Positions 16,959-25,521 of a stretch of DNA of 64,000 nucleotides are shown here, in pieces. The notes below the pieces were generated by a model. The model was not told the origin of the DNA, searched no databases, and worked only from the letters and a program-made list of their open reading frames with translations. Origin of the DNA: Cyclobacteriaceae bacterium (lineage in GTDB: Bacteria; Bacteroidota; Bacteroidia; Cytophagales; Cyclobacteriaceae). The position numbers and the translations under genes are program-made. How positions within the stretch are numbered: position 1 is the first letter of the stretch; the number at the start of each line of letters is the position of its first letter. The stretch covers positions 2,914,001 through 2,978,000 of the forward strand of contig CP129487.1 of NCBI GenBank assembly GCA_030584025.1, in the 5' to 3' direction.

Positions 16959-17441
16959 ATGCATTATTTAAGAACAATATTTACTGTTGGACTGGTATTC
17001 AACGCGCTAAGCTTGCTAGCTTGTTCTTGCGGACACATTGGAATTCTAAAAACTCAAAAGAAATCGGATTTTGTATTTAAAGGACGGCTCATTGACTTCA
17101 ATGAAATAAAGACTAAAGAGAAATTCTCAAGTAGTGAATATGAAATAGAATATAGACGTGTTGAATTTGTGATGGAGGTGGTGAAGATTTATAAAGGAAG
17201 AAAATTGAAGGAATTTAAGGAGCAGATTACTATCGTAACGACTGGAAATGAGGCAGACTGTGGGTATTGGTTTGACTATGATCAAAATTATATTGTTTAT
17301 GCATATCGGACGGATAAAAAATTGATAATGGGACTGGAAGACCAGACGGTGGACAAATTCATGACCACACACTTATGCTTTCGGACAAAAAAGGCAAAAT
17401 TTTTAACATTCTTTGAGAGACTTATCTTGACTTTGACGTGA
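16959..17441 (+). CDS. Secreted Cys-rich protein, possible netrin/TIMP-like fold (cassette 19)
   Basis: 160 residues from ATG 16959, only ten bases after the crossover. Signal peptide MHYLRTIFTVGLVFNALSLLACSCG. The mature start CSCG followed by a KSDFVFKGRLIDF strand and later NEADCGYWF..YAYRTD resembles the NTR/TIMP-like fold of small exported bacterial proteins, where N-terminal CxC forms disulphides. Lipidation at the first cysteine is a possible alternative. Family assignment is tentative. Confidence 0.66.
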   Translation: MHYLRTIFTVGLVFNALSLLACSCGHIGILKTQKKSDFVFKGRLIDFNEIKTKEKFSSSEYEIEYRRVEFVMEVVKIYKGRKLKEFKEQITIVTTGNEADCGYWFDYDQNYIVYAYRTDKKLIMGLEDQTVDKFMTTHLCFRTKKAKFLTFFERLILTLT

Positions 17442-17447
17442 TGCACG

Positions 17448-17614
17448 GCTGCTAACAACAGGTTTGGTCAATGGCGGGGTGATGAGTAAACATAAAGTGT
17501 TATCTTAGCTACAACGTTTGCCCAATGCGGACAGTGATGACCTTGTCGGCCTTAGCATTCCGCGATGCTCCATTGCTAAGGCCTCCTAAGCCCGCCACTG
17601 CCCAAACCCAAACG
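17448..17614 (+). repeat. attC-like site 19 (long, 167 bp)
   Basis: Inverse core GCTGCTAAC (17448-17456) pairs with GTTAGCAGC; outer stem TGCAT/ATGCA. Next core GTTGGCAGC at 17614. Confidence 0.87.
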
Positions 17615-17640
17615 TTGGCAGCAACGCACACTGGACAGAG

Positions 17641-18159
17641 ATGGACTTCGAAGAAAAAATAGGACGGGTTGACAACGACCTCGACAAAGGATTAAAGAAA
17701 AGAGCAATTGACCGACTGCACGGACTGATTAAAACCTACCCAGACGAATTAAGATTTCGAACAAAACTTGGACATATTTACTTAGGCATTGGTTTTAAGG
17801 ACAACGCAGGACAATATTTTCTTTTGGAAAAAGATAGAACAATAGAAATGGACGAAGCTGTGACAATCTACCTTGACTCGGTCAACAAAAGTGGTTGGAA
17901 AATTCTTAGCGACATTCAATTTCAAGGTAACAAAGACAACTTAAATAACTTTGCCAAACAACAGCTGACTCAATTTGAGGAATGGAGTAAAAAAGAAACT
18001 GGACACATTCCAACATTTAGAAGGAAAAAAATTGGGATGCCGCGGACAAAACAAAAGGGAACTTGGGACTTTGGTGCAGTTTTAATATTTGGGGTTCTAA
18101 TCTCTGTGGTTATCTTAACAATCATTGGACTCGTGACTGTGATACGCTGGATATTTTAG
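17641..18159 (+). CDS. TPR-like protein with C-terminal membrane helix (cassette 20)
   Basis: 172 residues. Residues 1-60 (DKGLKKRAIDRLHGLIKTYPDELRFRTKLGHIYLGIG) read like a helix-turn-helix pair of TPR type, as in DUF6584-like proteins; the middle is helical; residues about 148-170 (VLIFGVLISVVILTIIGLVTV) form one membrane helix with a very short tail, so the soluble part probably faces the cytosol. Encoded protein is identical to that of 34882-35400. Role unknown; TPR-like parts usually mediate protein contacts. Confidence 0.75.
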   Translation: MDFEEKIGRVDNDLDKGLKKRAIDRLHGLIKTYPDELRFRTKLGHIYLGIGFKDNAGQYFLLEKDRTIEMDEAVTIYLDSVNKSGWKILSDIQFQGNKDNLNNFAKQQLTQFEEWSKKETGHIPTFRRKKIGMPRTKQKGTWDFGAVLIFGVLISVVILTIIGLVTVIRWIF

Positions 18160-18178
18160 AGTTACATAAGTGTGCGCA

Positions 18179-18345
18179 GCTGCCAACAACAGGTTTGGTC
18201 AATGGCGGGGTGATGTGTAAGTATAAAGTGTTATCTTCGCTACAACGTTTGCCCACTGCGGACAGTGACGACCTTGTCGGCCTTAGCATTCCGCGATGCT
18301 CCATTGCTAAGACCTCCTAAGCCCGCCACTGCCCAAACCCAAACG
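18179..18345 (+). repeat. attC-like site 20 (long, 167 bp)
   Basis: Inverse core GCTGCCAAC (18179-18187); outer stem CGCACACT/AGTGTGCG. Internal stem carries a GGCCTTAG/CTAAGACC change that introduces one mismatch relative to its duplicate, site 36. Next core GTTGTGTGC at 18345. Confidence 0.88.
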
Positions 18346-18355
18346 TTGTGTGCAA

Positions 18356-18739
18356 TTGGTGCAGCTGAAATGATAAAAAGTGTTTTTACAAAAGAGGATT
18401 TTATATTTCAGCTCAGTTTTCTAAAAGTAAGACGGTAGAGAAATCAGTATGATTTCGATTCAAGTCCTTGCGGTGAGACCGTGGAAAGTTCGCACTTTCA
18501 AACGGGTGACCCCGTTCCAAGGACTTGGGGACGAAGTTAGCCGTTATCGAGGACATCATCCAGATGGCAACCGATTACAAACGGTTAATTACGGCTTTTA
18601 CGACTTACTTAGACGATTATTGAGCCGTAAAATCCCTTTTGACCGTCCAAACAACAGACATATAGACCCATCTATATGTTCATAATTTGGACTTAAAAAC
18701 ACTTCTTGACTTTAAATTCAGTGTTGACCGCTGCACCAA
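18356..18739 (+). ncRNA. Candidate large structured RNA (cassette 21, copy 2)
   Basis: Identical by reading to 681-1064 (offset 17,675), including the four-way junction at 18461-18527 and the nested hairpin at 18645-18692. The whole cassette (18346-18827) including its short attC-like site is duplicated without change, although its neighbours differ. A reading frame at 18449-18685 is conserved only because the DNA is identical, so it is no evidence for a protein. Confidence 0.62.
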
Positions 18740-18741
18740 CA

Positions 18742-18827
18742 GCACACAACACCATGTTTGTGTCAATGGCGCTGAATTAATTTAATTTTTTTATTTTTGA
18801 TTCAGCGCCACTGCACAAACACATACA
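18742..18827 (+). repeat. attC-like site 21 (short, 86 bp)
   Basis: Identical to site 2, ending CATACA before TTAGCGTGC. Since the next cassette here is different from the one after site 2, the terminal A belongs to this cassette and TT is the first shared dinucleotide of the crossover. Confidence 0.87.
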
Positions 18828-18857
18828 TTAGCGTGCATACCTTTGGACGACAGAAAG

Positions 18858-19649
18858 ATGAGACTCGCTTCGACATTTATAATCTTCTTTTGGACAATTA
18901 ATTGTTTTGCGACTGGCCAGACAGGCGAACTAATAATTTACAAAGGCGACACGCTGACAATGTTATGTGAACCACTGGAGACTTTTCTTCAAAAACATGA
19001 ACCGAGGGAGAAATTCCATCCATTTCTAAAAGACGGCTGTTCGACAGCATTGTGGAGAGGTTACGTTGGACTTTGGGAAATAAAAGAAGACCGACTTTTT
19101 CTAATTGACGTTTTTGCGTGTGGAGACAGGAAACAAAGCATAAAAGAAAATATATTCAAGGGACAACCATCAAAAATACCTGCCGAATGGTATACCGGAC
19201 CATTGTTTATAGAGAAAGGAAAAGTTATAAGATATAACCATATGGGATACGATAGACACTATGAGACAGAATTCATTGTTAGTGTCAAAGATGGTAAAGT
19301 AGAAAACGAAATGGAATACAAAAATGGAGTAAGTCCTGAGGACAAAAGATTTTCAAGAAAACCCGAGGACATACAAGAACAGATTTACAAACAAATTAAT
19401 TGGGATAAATTACCAGAACTCTCCAAAGAGAAAAAATTATATGTCACCATTAAAGTTAATGGAAATGGAGAAATCGGTGAATCTGAAATAAAAGGACATC
19501 TTGAAGGAGAGTACAGAAATCAACTTGAGCAGATTATTAGAGACTTCCCATTAGTTCAAGTTTTTTATTCAAGAGGAGAACCATTGAATGAAGGGTGGAC
19601 AATACCAATATTTTTCACTAAGGAATCCAAGAAAAGGTACGCACGCTAA
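18858..19649 (+). CDS. Secreted protein with TonB-C-like domain (cassette 22)
   Basis: 263 residues from ATG 18858, opening a signal peptide (MRLASTFIIFFWTINCFATGQ). Residues about 20-150 are a cysteine-containing domain of unknown type with LLEPLETFLQK-like and DGCSTALWRGYVGLWEI segments. The C-terminal 70 residues (KLYVTIKVNGNGEIGESEIKG..) follow the strand pattern of TonB C-terminal-like domains. The TAA stop (19647-19649) lies inside the inverse core, so gene and recombination site overlap. Confidence 0.72.
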   Translation: MRLASTFIIFFWTINCFATGQTGELIIYKGDTLTMLCEPLETFLQKHEPREKFHPFLKDGCSTALWRGYVGLWEIKEDRLFLIDVFACGDRKQSIKENIFKGQPSKIPAEWYTGPLFIEKGKVIRYNHMGYDRHYETEFIVSVKDGKVENEMEYKNGVSPEDKRFSRKPEDIQEQIYKQINWDKLPELSKEKKLYVTIKVNGNGEIGESEIKGHLEGEYRNQLEQIIRDFPLVQVFYSRGEPLNEGWTIPIFFTKESKKRYAR

Positions 19650-19808
19650 CACCAGGTTTGGGCAATGGCGGGGTGATGTGTAAACATAAAATGTTATCTT
19701 CGCCACAACGTTTGGTATCGGTGGACAATGACGACCTTGTCGGCCTTAGCATTCCGCGATGCTACATTGCTAAGGCCTCCTAAGCCCGCCACTGCCCAAA
19801 CCCAAACG
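19642..19808 (+). repeat. attC-like site 22 (long, 167 bp)
   Basis: Inverse core CACGCTAAC (19642-19650) pairs with TTAGCGTG of the cassette start; outer stem TACCTTT/AAAGGTA after CA/CG. The upstream gene's stop codon is part of it. Next core GTTGTGCGC at 19808. Confidence 0.86.
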
Positions 19809-19828
19809 TTGTGCGCAACTTATTTTTA

Positions 19829-20467
19829 ATGAAGACTCGTTTCTTAATATTATTTCTACTGACACTAACTTCATGGACGACTCAGGGACAGGTGACCGAC
19901 AGTGTTAAACTTAAGACATGGAATAAAAGGATTGAAAGGAGTGAAAAATTAAAACGGCATCGGGACAGTTTAGAAACTATCTTCAATTCAGTTCCTCCAT
20001 TTTATAAAATCACTCTTGAGTTAAATCATCAACAGACAACAATTCCAGACGGTGCAAGATTTTATGCAACAAACGGACAACAGACATATGAATCAAAGAA
20101 AACCGAGGACGACAAATTTATGTTTGACAATTTACCAGACTCTGTAAAATTTGGACTTCAATTTGACTCAATAAAACTTGAGACAGGTTTCGTAAAAAGT
20201 AAATTCTTTAAAAACGGAGCGGGACTACGATTCGGTTATTACGACAACATCTTAGAACTCAAACAAAAGTGGGACAAAGGAAAGAAGGACGAGGACTTTG
20301 ACGAATGGACGGAAATTGGCGACCCATATTTAACAGCTATAAAAGACAAAAAATTGATTAGGGCAGCCAAGAAAGGACAAATAAGACCAATCGAATTTGT
20401 TTCGGTGTCTCCGAGAACTTTCGGTGACGGAGTTATACACACATATCAAAATGTGAGATTAAAATAA
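19829..20467 (+). CDS. Secreted protein of unknown function (cassette 23)
   Basis: 212 residues from ATG 19829. Signal peptide MKTRFLILFLLTLTSWTTQGQ. The mature protein has a charged helical start (RIERSEKLKRHRDSLE), then FYKITLELN, which may open a beta-sandwich (ITLELNHQQTTIPDGARFYATNG), and a helical lysine-rich C-terminal part. No named family recognised. Confidence 0.74.
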   Translation: MKTRFLILFLLTLTSWTTQGQVTDSVKLKTWNKRIERSEKLKRHRDSLETIFNSVPPFYKITLELNHQQTTIPDGARFYATNGQQTYESKKTEDDKFMFDNLPDSVKFGLQFDSIKLETGFVKSKFFKNGAGLRFGYYDNILELKQKWDKGKKDEDFDEWTEIGDPYLTAIKDKKLIRAAKKGQIRPIEFVSVSPRTFGDGVIHTYQNVRLK

Positions 20468-20470
20468 GCA

Positions 20471-20637
20471 GCGCACAACAACAGGTTTGGGCAATGGCGG
20501 GGTGATGTGTAAGTATAAATTTTTATCTTCGCTACAACGTTTGCCCACGGGGGACTGTGACGTGAAGGTCGCGCTAAACATTCCGCTTCGCTCCATTTTT
20601 TAGCGCTCCTATTCCCGCCACTGCCCAAACCCAAACG
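20471..20637 (+). repeat. attC-like site 23 (long, 167 bp)
   Basis: Inverse core GCGCACAAC (20471-20479); outer stem CTTATTTT/AAAATAAG. Internal stem GCGCTAAA/TTTAGCGC. Next core GTTGGCAAC at 20637. Confidence 0.87.
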
Positions 20638-20669
20638 TTGGCAACCATTTTACCGGACATCTTGGACAA

Positions 20670-21659
20670 ATGACAATCAAGAGACAGAAGATAAAAGTAG
20701 ATTCCCTTGGAACAATAGATTGGTACAAAGACAAGATAATTGATTGGGCTAATGCCGGTACAACATACAGTCTTGACGGTCAAAGACAACAGCTAAATAA
20801 GTACTCATTCGCTTTCAAATTTGACAGTGCCATTTCGTCCAAAGATGGAACATACTCGTTTATATATAAAAGGCTTGGGACAAAGGGGCTACTCCTTAAA
20901 AATGGAGAAATTCTAAGAGAAATAAATCGTAGTTATTACTGTGCAGACATTTATGAGTATCCAGCTGCGTTTATTTCTGTTGGACACAACAAGACTTATT
21001 TAGCCCACTGCCCCTTTGAATATTGCAGACTTGATTTTGAAGACGTTGAAACTGGTAAAATCGTAACTGACACTCCAGACAGAAAACCTAAAGACATGTT
21101 TCACTCAAGACTGGAAGTGAGTCAAGACAATAGATATCTAATCAGTAAAGGGTGGGTTTGGCATCCTCTTGACACCCTTGAACTTTATGAAGTGAATGCA
21201 TGCATTGACAATCCGCTACTACTTGATAAAGGAATTACTTTACCAGGCACGTTGGCTGAAATCTGTTCAGCCAGTTTTATCGACAATGATAGTATACTGG
21301 TATGTGCGTCAGACGAATTGCTAGATGACGAGAACCCAGGTTCTGTTCTCCCTGGACACATTGCTATATGGAACATTTCCAATAACACTGTGTCTAAATC
21401 AGTCAAAATAGAAGAAGAACATGGTAATATAATTGCGATAGACAAAGACTATTGTTGGGACATATACAAATACCCGAAACTTATCGACATTAATACCGGA
21501 AAAGTTATAGAGACATTTCAAGACATTCAGACAGGTCTTCAAAAATCTTCGATAATCCAAAACATAAAAGATGAATTACCTTTAGTGGCCTACAATAAAC
21601 GACTTAAAGGACTTGCGATTAAGAATAATGACAGCATTGAAATACTTACAGTGGGGTAA
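20670..21659 (+). CDS. Beta-propeller-like protein (cassette 24)
   Basis: 329 residues, no signal peptide. Repeating four-strand pattern typical of WD40/YVTN-like propellers: SFAFKFDSAISSKDGTYSFIY, SVGHNKTYLAHC, LEVSQDNRYLISKG, SFIDNDSILVCASDE, HIAIWNISNNTV. The cytosolic location and lack of catalytic motifs point to a protein-binding or sensing role. One of the longest single-gene cassettes. Fold call is moderately sure, function unknown. Confidence 0.7.
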   Translation: MTIKRQKIKVDSLGTIDWYKDKIIDWANAGTTYSLDGQRQQLNKYSFAFKFDSAISSKDGTYSFIYKRLGTKGLLLKNGEILREINRSYYCADIYEYPAAFISVGHNKTYLAHCPFEYCRLDFEDVETGKIVTDTPDRKPKDMFHSRLEVSQDNRYLISKGWVWHPLDTLELYEVNACIDNPLLLDKGITLPGTLAEICSASFIDNDSILVCASDELLDDENPGSVLPGHIAIWNISNNTVSKSVKIEEEHGNIIAIDKDYCWDIYKYPKLIDINTGKVIETFQDIQTGLQKSSIIQNIKDELPLVAYNKRLKGLAIKNNDSIEILTVG

Positions 21660-21663
21660 AACG

Positions 21664-21830
21664 GTTGCCAACACCGGGTTTAGGCAATGGCGGGGTGATG
21701 TGTAAATTTAAAATATTATCTTCGTTATAACGTTTGCCCACTGCGGACAGTGACGACTTGGTCGGCCTTAGCATTCCGCTATGCTCCATTGCTAAGGCCT
21801 CCTAAGCCCGCCACTGCCCAAACCCAAACG
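21664..21830 (+). repeat. attC-like site 24 (long, 167 bp)
   Basis: Inverse core GTTGCCAAC (21664-21672); outer stem TTTTACC/GGTAAAA. Internal stem GGCCTTAG/CTAAGGCC. Next core GTTAGCGGG at 21830. Confidence 0.87.
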
Positions 21831-21853
21831 TTAGCGGGCATTAACTAATCGAG

Positions 21854-22654
21854 ATGAAACTCCTAATTATAAATCTGATTTTCTTATCGTGGACAACCTA
21901 TTCAATAGGACAAGGGAAAGAATCAAAGAAAAGAGACAAGGACAAGGAAAAACGAATTGAGGTATTTACAAAGTGGCTCAATAAAAACGACATTATATTC
22001 CGACAATTACCAAAAGCTAACCCAGACGAATTAATTTATGACTGTGACTCCATTCCAATCATAAAGCAGATAAAAGGAGACACTTTAATATTCTGGACTA
22101 AGTCACAATGGTCTGTGACTGGTGGGCTATATCTTGATAATGACATAGAGGAACTCGACAAACAAATAAGAAAAGAATCTTTTGGACGAACAGACTATGT
22201 CGAGGGACTAGACGAACAAGGAAATGTTGTTTTAGTTTCATTGTTGCCCAAGAAATTTAAAATTGAGAACGACTCACTTTTTCAACTAACGAGTTTCTTT
22301 AGAATTCCACAAGACTCAATTGAGAAAGCTATAACAGAAGGGAAATTTGAATTAGCCAAGAAATTATTGAGGGAGAATGTCTATTTCAAATTTGTACTTA
22401 TTTTTCATCCAGACTTATTCAGAGAGAAGAGAGTGTTTGAAAATAATGAGGCGGGGGACAAGATTATACTTGACCATATATGGAAAGTGGGCGAAAAGAA
22501 ATATTACGAAATAAGCTTTAACAATGACAATCATGGGACAATGGTTAAGTTCCCTATTTACTTGTTTGATGACAAGTATAGATTTCCAAAGTACGATGGT
22601 TGTAATGCATCAGAGCTTAGTCAACTGACGAGAGAAAAAGAATTGAATGACTAA
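21854..22654 (+). CDS. Secreted protein of unknown function (cassette 25)
   Basis: 266 residues with signal peptide MKLLIINLIFLSWTTYSIGQ. The mature protein opens with a lysine-rich helix (KESKKRDKDKEKRIE) and contains YDCDSIP, FWTKSQWSVTGGLYLD, and KFVLIFHPDLFREKRVFENNE. No family recognised. It is followed by 22 bases before the inverse core. Confidence 0.74.
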   Translation: MKLLIINLIFLSWTTYSIGQGKESKKRDKDKEKRIEVFTKWLNKNDIIFRQLPKANPDELIYDCDSIPIIKQIKGDTLIFWTKSQWSVTGGLYLDNDIEELDKQIRKESFGRTDYVEGLDEQGNVVLVSLLPKKFKIENDSLFQLTSFFRIPQDSIEKAITEGKFELAKKLLRENVYFKFVLIFHPDLFREKRVFENNEAGDKIILDHIWKVGEKKYYEISFNNDNHGTMVKFPIYLFDDKYRFPKYDGCNASELSQLTREKELND

Positions 22655-22676
22655 ATAAGAGTGGGTGTTGTTAACG

Positions 22677-22803
22677 CCCGCTAACAAAGTGCATAATCAA
22701 TGGCGGGGTTCGGTGTAAATTTGTAGTTTAGTTTTTCAAATAACATTTGGTATCGTGGGACAGTGACGTGCTTCGAATTCCCGCCACTGCTTATGCACAA
22801 ACG
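22677..22803 (+). repeat. attC-like site 25 (medium, 127 bp)
   Basis: Inverse core CCCGCTAAC (22677-22685) pairs with GTTAGCGGG; outer stem TTAAC/GTTAA. Subtype of site 9. Next core GTTGTGGGC at 22803. Confidence 0.86.
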
Positions 22804-22917
22804 TTGTGGGCAAATGGGCCAGGGGGTTCCGGGGACAGAGATGTCAAGTATTATTCGGACTCGGCTGACGAAAAACAAAAAACTGAAGACTGAGTTAGCC
22901 GACAATAACATTATTCA

Positions 22918-24582
22918 ATGGATACTATTGACTTACAAATGTGTGGAGAACGAGGTTTAATTAGTTCCTTCCTTATTGATTTGTCAAAAAAGTCAGTTTC
23001 CTCTTTAATAGATTTTTTATCCAATACTATCGAATTTAAAATACCATTGAATTTAAACCCCAACAACATCAAGAAAATTGGAATCATCATTGAACCTGAT
23101 TTGGGCAAACAAGGATTTGGAAGTCCCGATGCAATAATTGCGGTTCATTGGACAACGGGCGAGCGGAAAGTTTTTATTATTGAGGCAAAACTATCATCTT
23201 TTGAAAAATCTTGCACCGTTAATGATAGAATAGAGAAGGGATATAACAGTACTCTAAAAGGTCAGCTGGAATTGAATTATTGCCTATCATTAGCTTTATC
23301 GAAGTTTAAACAATCGGACTTCCAATTAGTTGAACCTGATTGGATTAAAAGGACTCCATATGTTGAAGAAAGAAAGAGTAAGCCTTCATTAAAATCCGAA
23401 ATGAGATATTTGAAAAAAAGTAGTGTCTTGAAAGATATTGTTCCAGAATTGTCCGGAATATCTCTGAATAACTACTATCATATTGTAGTTACAAAAGAGG
23501 ATGAAAATCCACTTATCGGAGTTAAAGACTTCCACCCTGATATATATACTGAGCAGCATTGCTCCGAAAGTCAGTGGCATAAAGTCAACAATCAATTTGG
23601 ATGGATTAATTACAAGAAAATGAAAACATATATTGAATCAAGTTCCGAGTCTCTCTTTTTAAAAACCTACAAACGGTTAAACAGTCTTATTTTCTGGCCG
23701 CTTGTTGCTCTTCTGATTTCTTTCAATGCATACTCACAAAATGCACAGCAAAACATAAAAGAGCTTTATGAAAAACACAAAAATACAATTGGATTTTATC
23801 GCGCCTGCGGAAGTCCTACAAGTTTTGAAGACCAACAATCATCTTTTACTTATTATCTAGAGCATTTGAATAATGTGAAAAATCTGAATTTAATTTGGAG
23901 AGATTACAAGAGAGAGTTGAATGTTGATGATTTTGACCAATTTTTTGCAAAAGAAGAAATGAGGACTATCAATCTTGATTTGTCAAAACGGTTCAAACAG
24001 ATTGGAATAGTTGCTTTTCAAGATGATTTGTCTATGGGTGAGTACGATAATTTGGATAAAATAAAAGGCACTCAAACTTATAGACTTATGAAGAATTTCA
24101 TGGATTCGGTTCTCGTTCCAATGTATGAAAGTCCTGTTTATTACTGTAGCAAGCAATATATTCCTTCTCCAAATAATAGCAGCACAACAGATGTCTTAAT
24201 TGATAAACTAAGCTTTGTTGCTTCTGTTGCTCCTTCCAAATTTAAGTCTTCTTATTTGGCTCAAATCAAAGCATTACAAGTCACTGAAACTACTCAGGCC
24301 AAGGTATCATTAACAAAAGAGGAAGAAGCAAAACTTACTAAATTAAAAAGCTTGATTTCTATTTATGAAAATGATTGGGGTGTTGCTATGCTTGACTATG
24401 AAAAACTCCATCTCTTAGCTAAAGAATACGGACATGATATTCCGTTGAAAGTATGTAAATATTATATAGATTCATTTATTCAATTATTTACAATGAATGG
24501 TGCGAGAATGTTATCAGAATTAAATTCTAAAGTAACGCAAATAATTAAAGGGGAAATGCCAATAATTAGATTGGGATTATAA
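22918..24582 (+). CDS. PD-(D/E)XK-like domain fused to a membrane/secreted-type domain (cassette 26)
   Basis: 554 residues. Residues about 65-105 show a PD-(D/E)XK-like nuclease core: GSPDAIIAVHW then KVFIIEAKL, where the D and the ExK would bind metal. Around residues 255-280 there is a hydrophobic stretch ending FNAYSQNAQQ that looks exactly like a Bacteroidota signal peptide with its cleavage site, although here it is internal. The C-terminal 280 residues are helical with no recognised family. This looks like a fusion of a cytosolic nuclease-like gene and a gene for an exported protein. Codon use and low GGAC content resemble cassette 7, not the main pool. Confidence 0.68.
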   Translation: MDTIDLQMCGERGLISSFLIDLSKKSVSSLIDFLSNTIEFKIPLNLNPNNIKKIGIIIEPDLGKQGFGSPDAIIAVHWTTGERKVFIIEAKLSSFEKSCTVNDRIEKGYNSTLKGQLELNYCLSLALSKFKQSDFQLVEPDWIKRTPYVEERKSKPSLKSEMRYLKKSSVLKDIVPELSGISLNNYYHIVVTKEDENPLIGVKDFHPDIYTEQHCSESQWHKVNNQFGWINYKKMKTYIESSSESLFLKTYKRLNSLIFWPLVALLISFNAYSQNAQQNIKELYEKHKNTIGFYRACGSPTSFEDQQSSFTYYLEHLNNVKNLNLIWRDYKRELNVDDFDQFFAKEEMRTINLDLSKRFKQIGIVAFQDDLSMGEYDNLDKIKGTQTYRLMKNFMDSVLVPMYESPVYYCSKQYIPSPNNSSTTDVLIDKLSFVASVAPSKFKSSYLAQIKALQVTETTQAKVSLTKEEEAKLTKLKSLISIYENDWGVAMLDYEKLHLLAKEYGHDIPLKVCKYYIDSFIQLFTMNGARMLSELNSKVTQIIKGEMPIIRLGL

Positions 24583-24636
24583 GGACAATAACATTAAGAA
24601 TGACAGACAAAAAATACCTAGTGAGTTGGCCCATCA

Positions 24637-24802
24637 GCCCACAACAAAATGTTTCTGCAATGTGGGGTTGCAGTGTGGGTATAAAAAGTATTTTCTTAAT
24701 TTCGTTCAGTAACGGTGGACAGTTTGGAGATGGTCGGGCTTAACATTTCGCTGCGCTACATTTTTAAGCCCTCCTAATCCCCACACTGCAGAAACACAAA
24801 CG
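24637..24802 (+). repeat. attC-like site 26 (long, 166 bp)
   Basis: Inverse core GCCCACAAC (24637-24645); outer stem ATGGGCC/GGCCCAT. Internal stem GGGCTTAA/TTAAGCCC. Next core GTTGTGGCC at 24802. Confidence 0.87.
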
Positions 24803-24964
24803 TTGTGGCCAATTGGGCCGGCTCGTGGACAGTGACGTATAAGCCAACAAAAATGGACGACTGAAAATTAATAAAGAAATGACTTTTCTCCGTTGACAGT
24901 TTTCACATCGGGGTTACGTCTCTGCAGACTATGAAGAGAATATTTTAAAGGACTAAAAAACGGA

Positions 24965-25270
24965 ATGACATTCAAATATAGATTTACACCATTTCATTTA
25001 GTAGCCCTATACTTTCTTGGAGATGGAATATATACATTCTACAAGGACTCACAAATTGACTATGAACTTGGTTTAGGAGGATTCCTTCCATATATACTTA
25101 TTGGTTTTTCACTGACAATTCTTTTTGCCGACCTAATAATTCAACTTGTGATTAGCAAGGCAATAAAAACCAACCCTAAGAGAATTGTTTATTTGACTGA
25201 GTTCATCATTGTTGCTTTTGGACTTCTATGGTATTGGAAAACATTTTACCCGACAGTAATCAGACCGTAA
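24965..25270 (+). CDS. Small membrane protein, three helices (cassette 27)
   Basis: 101 residues with hydrophobic segments near 11-24, 38-60 and 76-95 (LTEFIIVAFGLLWYWKTFY), so probably three membrane spans. No family recognised. The gene starts unusually far (162 bases) from the cassette start; that leader contains no other gene that I can see, though GGACA and GGAC words recur in it. Confidence 0.7.
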   Translation: MTFKYRFTPFHLVALYFLGDGIYTFYKDSQIDYELGLGGFLPYILIGFSLTILFADLIIQLVISKAIKTNPKRIVYLTEFIIVAFGLLWYWKTFYPTVIRP

Positions 25271-25352
25271 AAGCCCTAGGACAACTGTTATGACTTCAAA
25301 TTATCGATAATAAAACTAAGAGTTGTGTGACAATCATGGACGAAGCCCAACA

Positions 25353-25519
25353 GGCCACAACAACAGGTTTGGTCAATGGCGGGCTGACGTGTAAACATAA
25401 AGTGTTATCTTCGCTACAACGTTTGGTAACGGTGGACAATGACGACCTTGTCGGCCTTAGCATTCCGCGATGCTCCATTGCTAAGGCCTCCTAAGCCCGC
25501 CACTGCCCAAACCCAAACG
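25353..25519 (+). repeat. attC-like site 27 (long, 167 bp)
   Basis: Inverse core GGCCACAAC (25353-25361); outer stem TTGGGC/GCCCAA. Next core GTTATGGCG at 25519, whose ATG is the start codon of the next gene. Confidence 0.87.
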
Positions 25520-25521
25520 TT

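Larger units (their letters stand above)
17615..18345 (+). mobile_element. Cassette 20, duplicated at 34856-35586
   Basis: 731-bp unit. The copy at 34856-35586 is the same length and differs, by reading, at one base in the attC-like site (AAGACC here, AAGGCC there). Identity begins exactly at GTTGGCAGC although the upstream attC-like sites are unrelated (site 19 versus site 35), and ends exactly at the final CG|TT, after which the neighbours differ. This directly displays the recombination unit. Confidence 0.9.
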
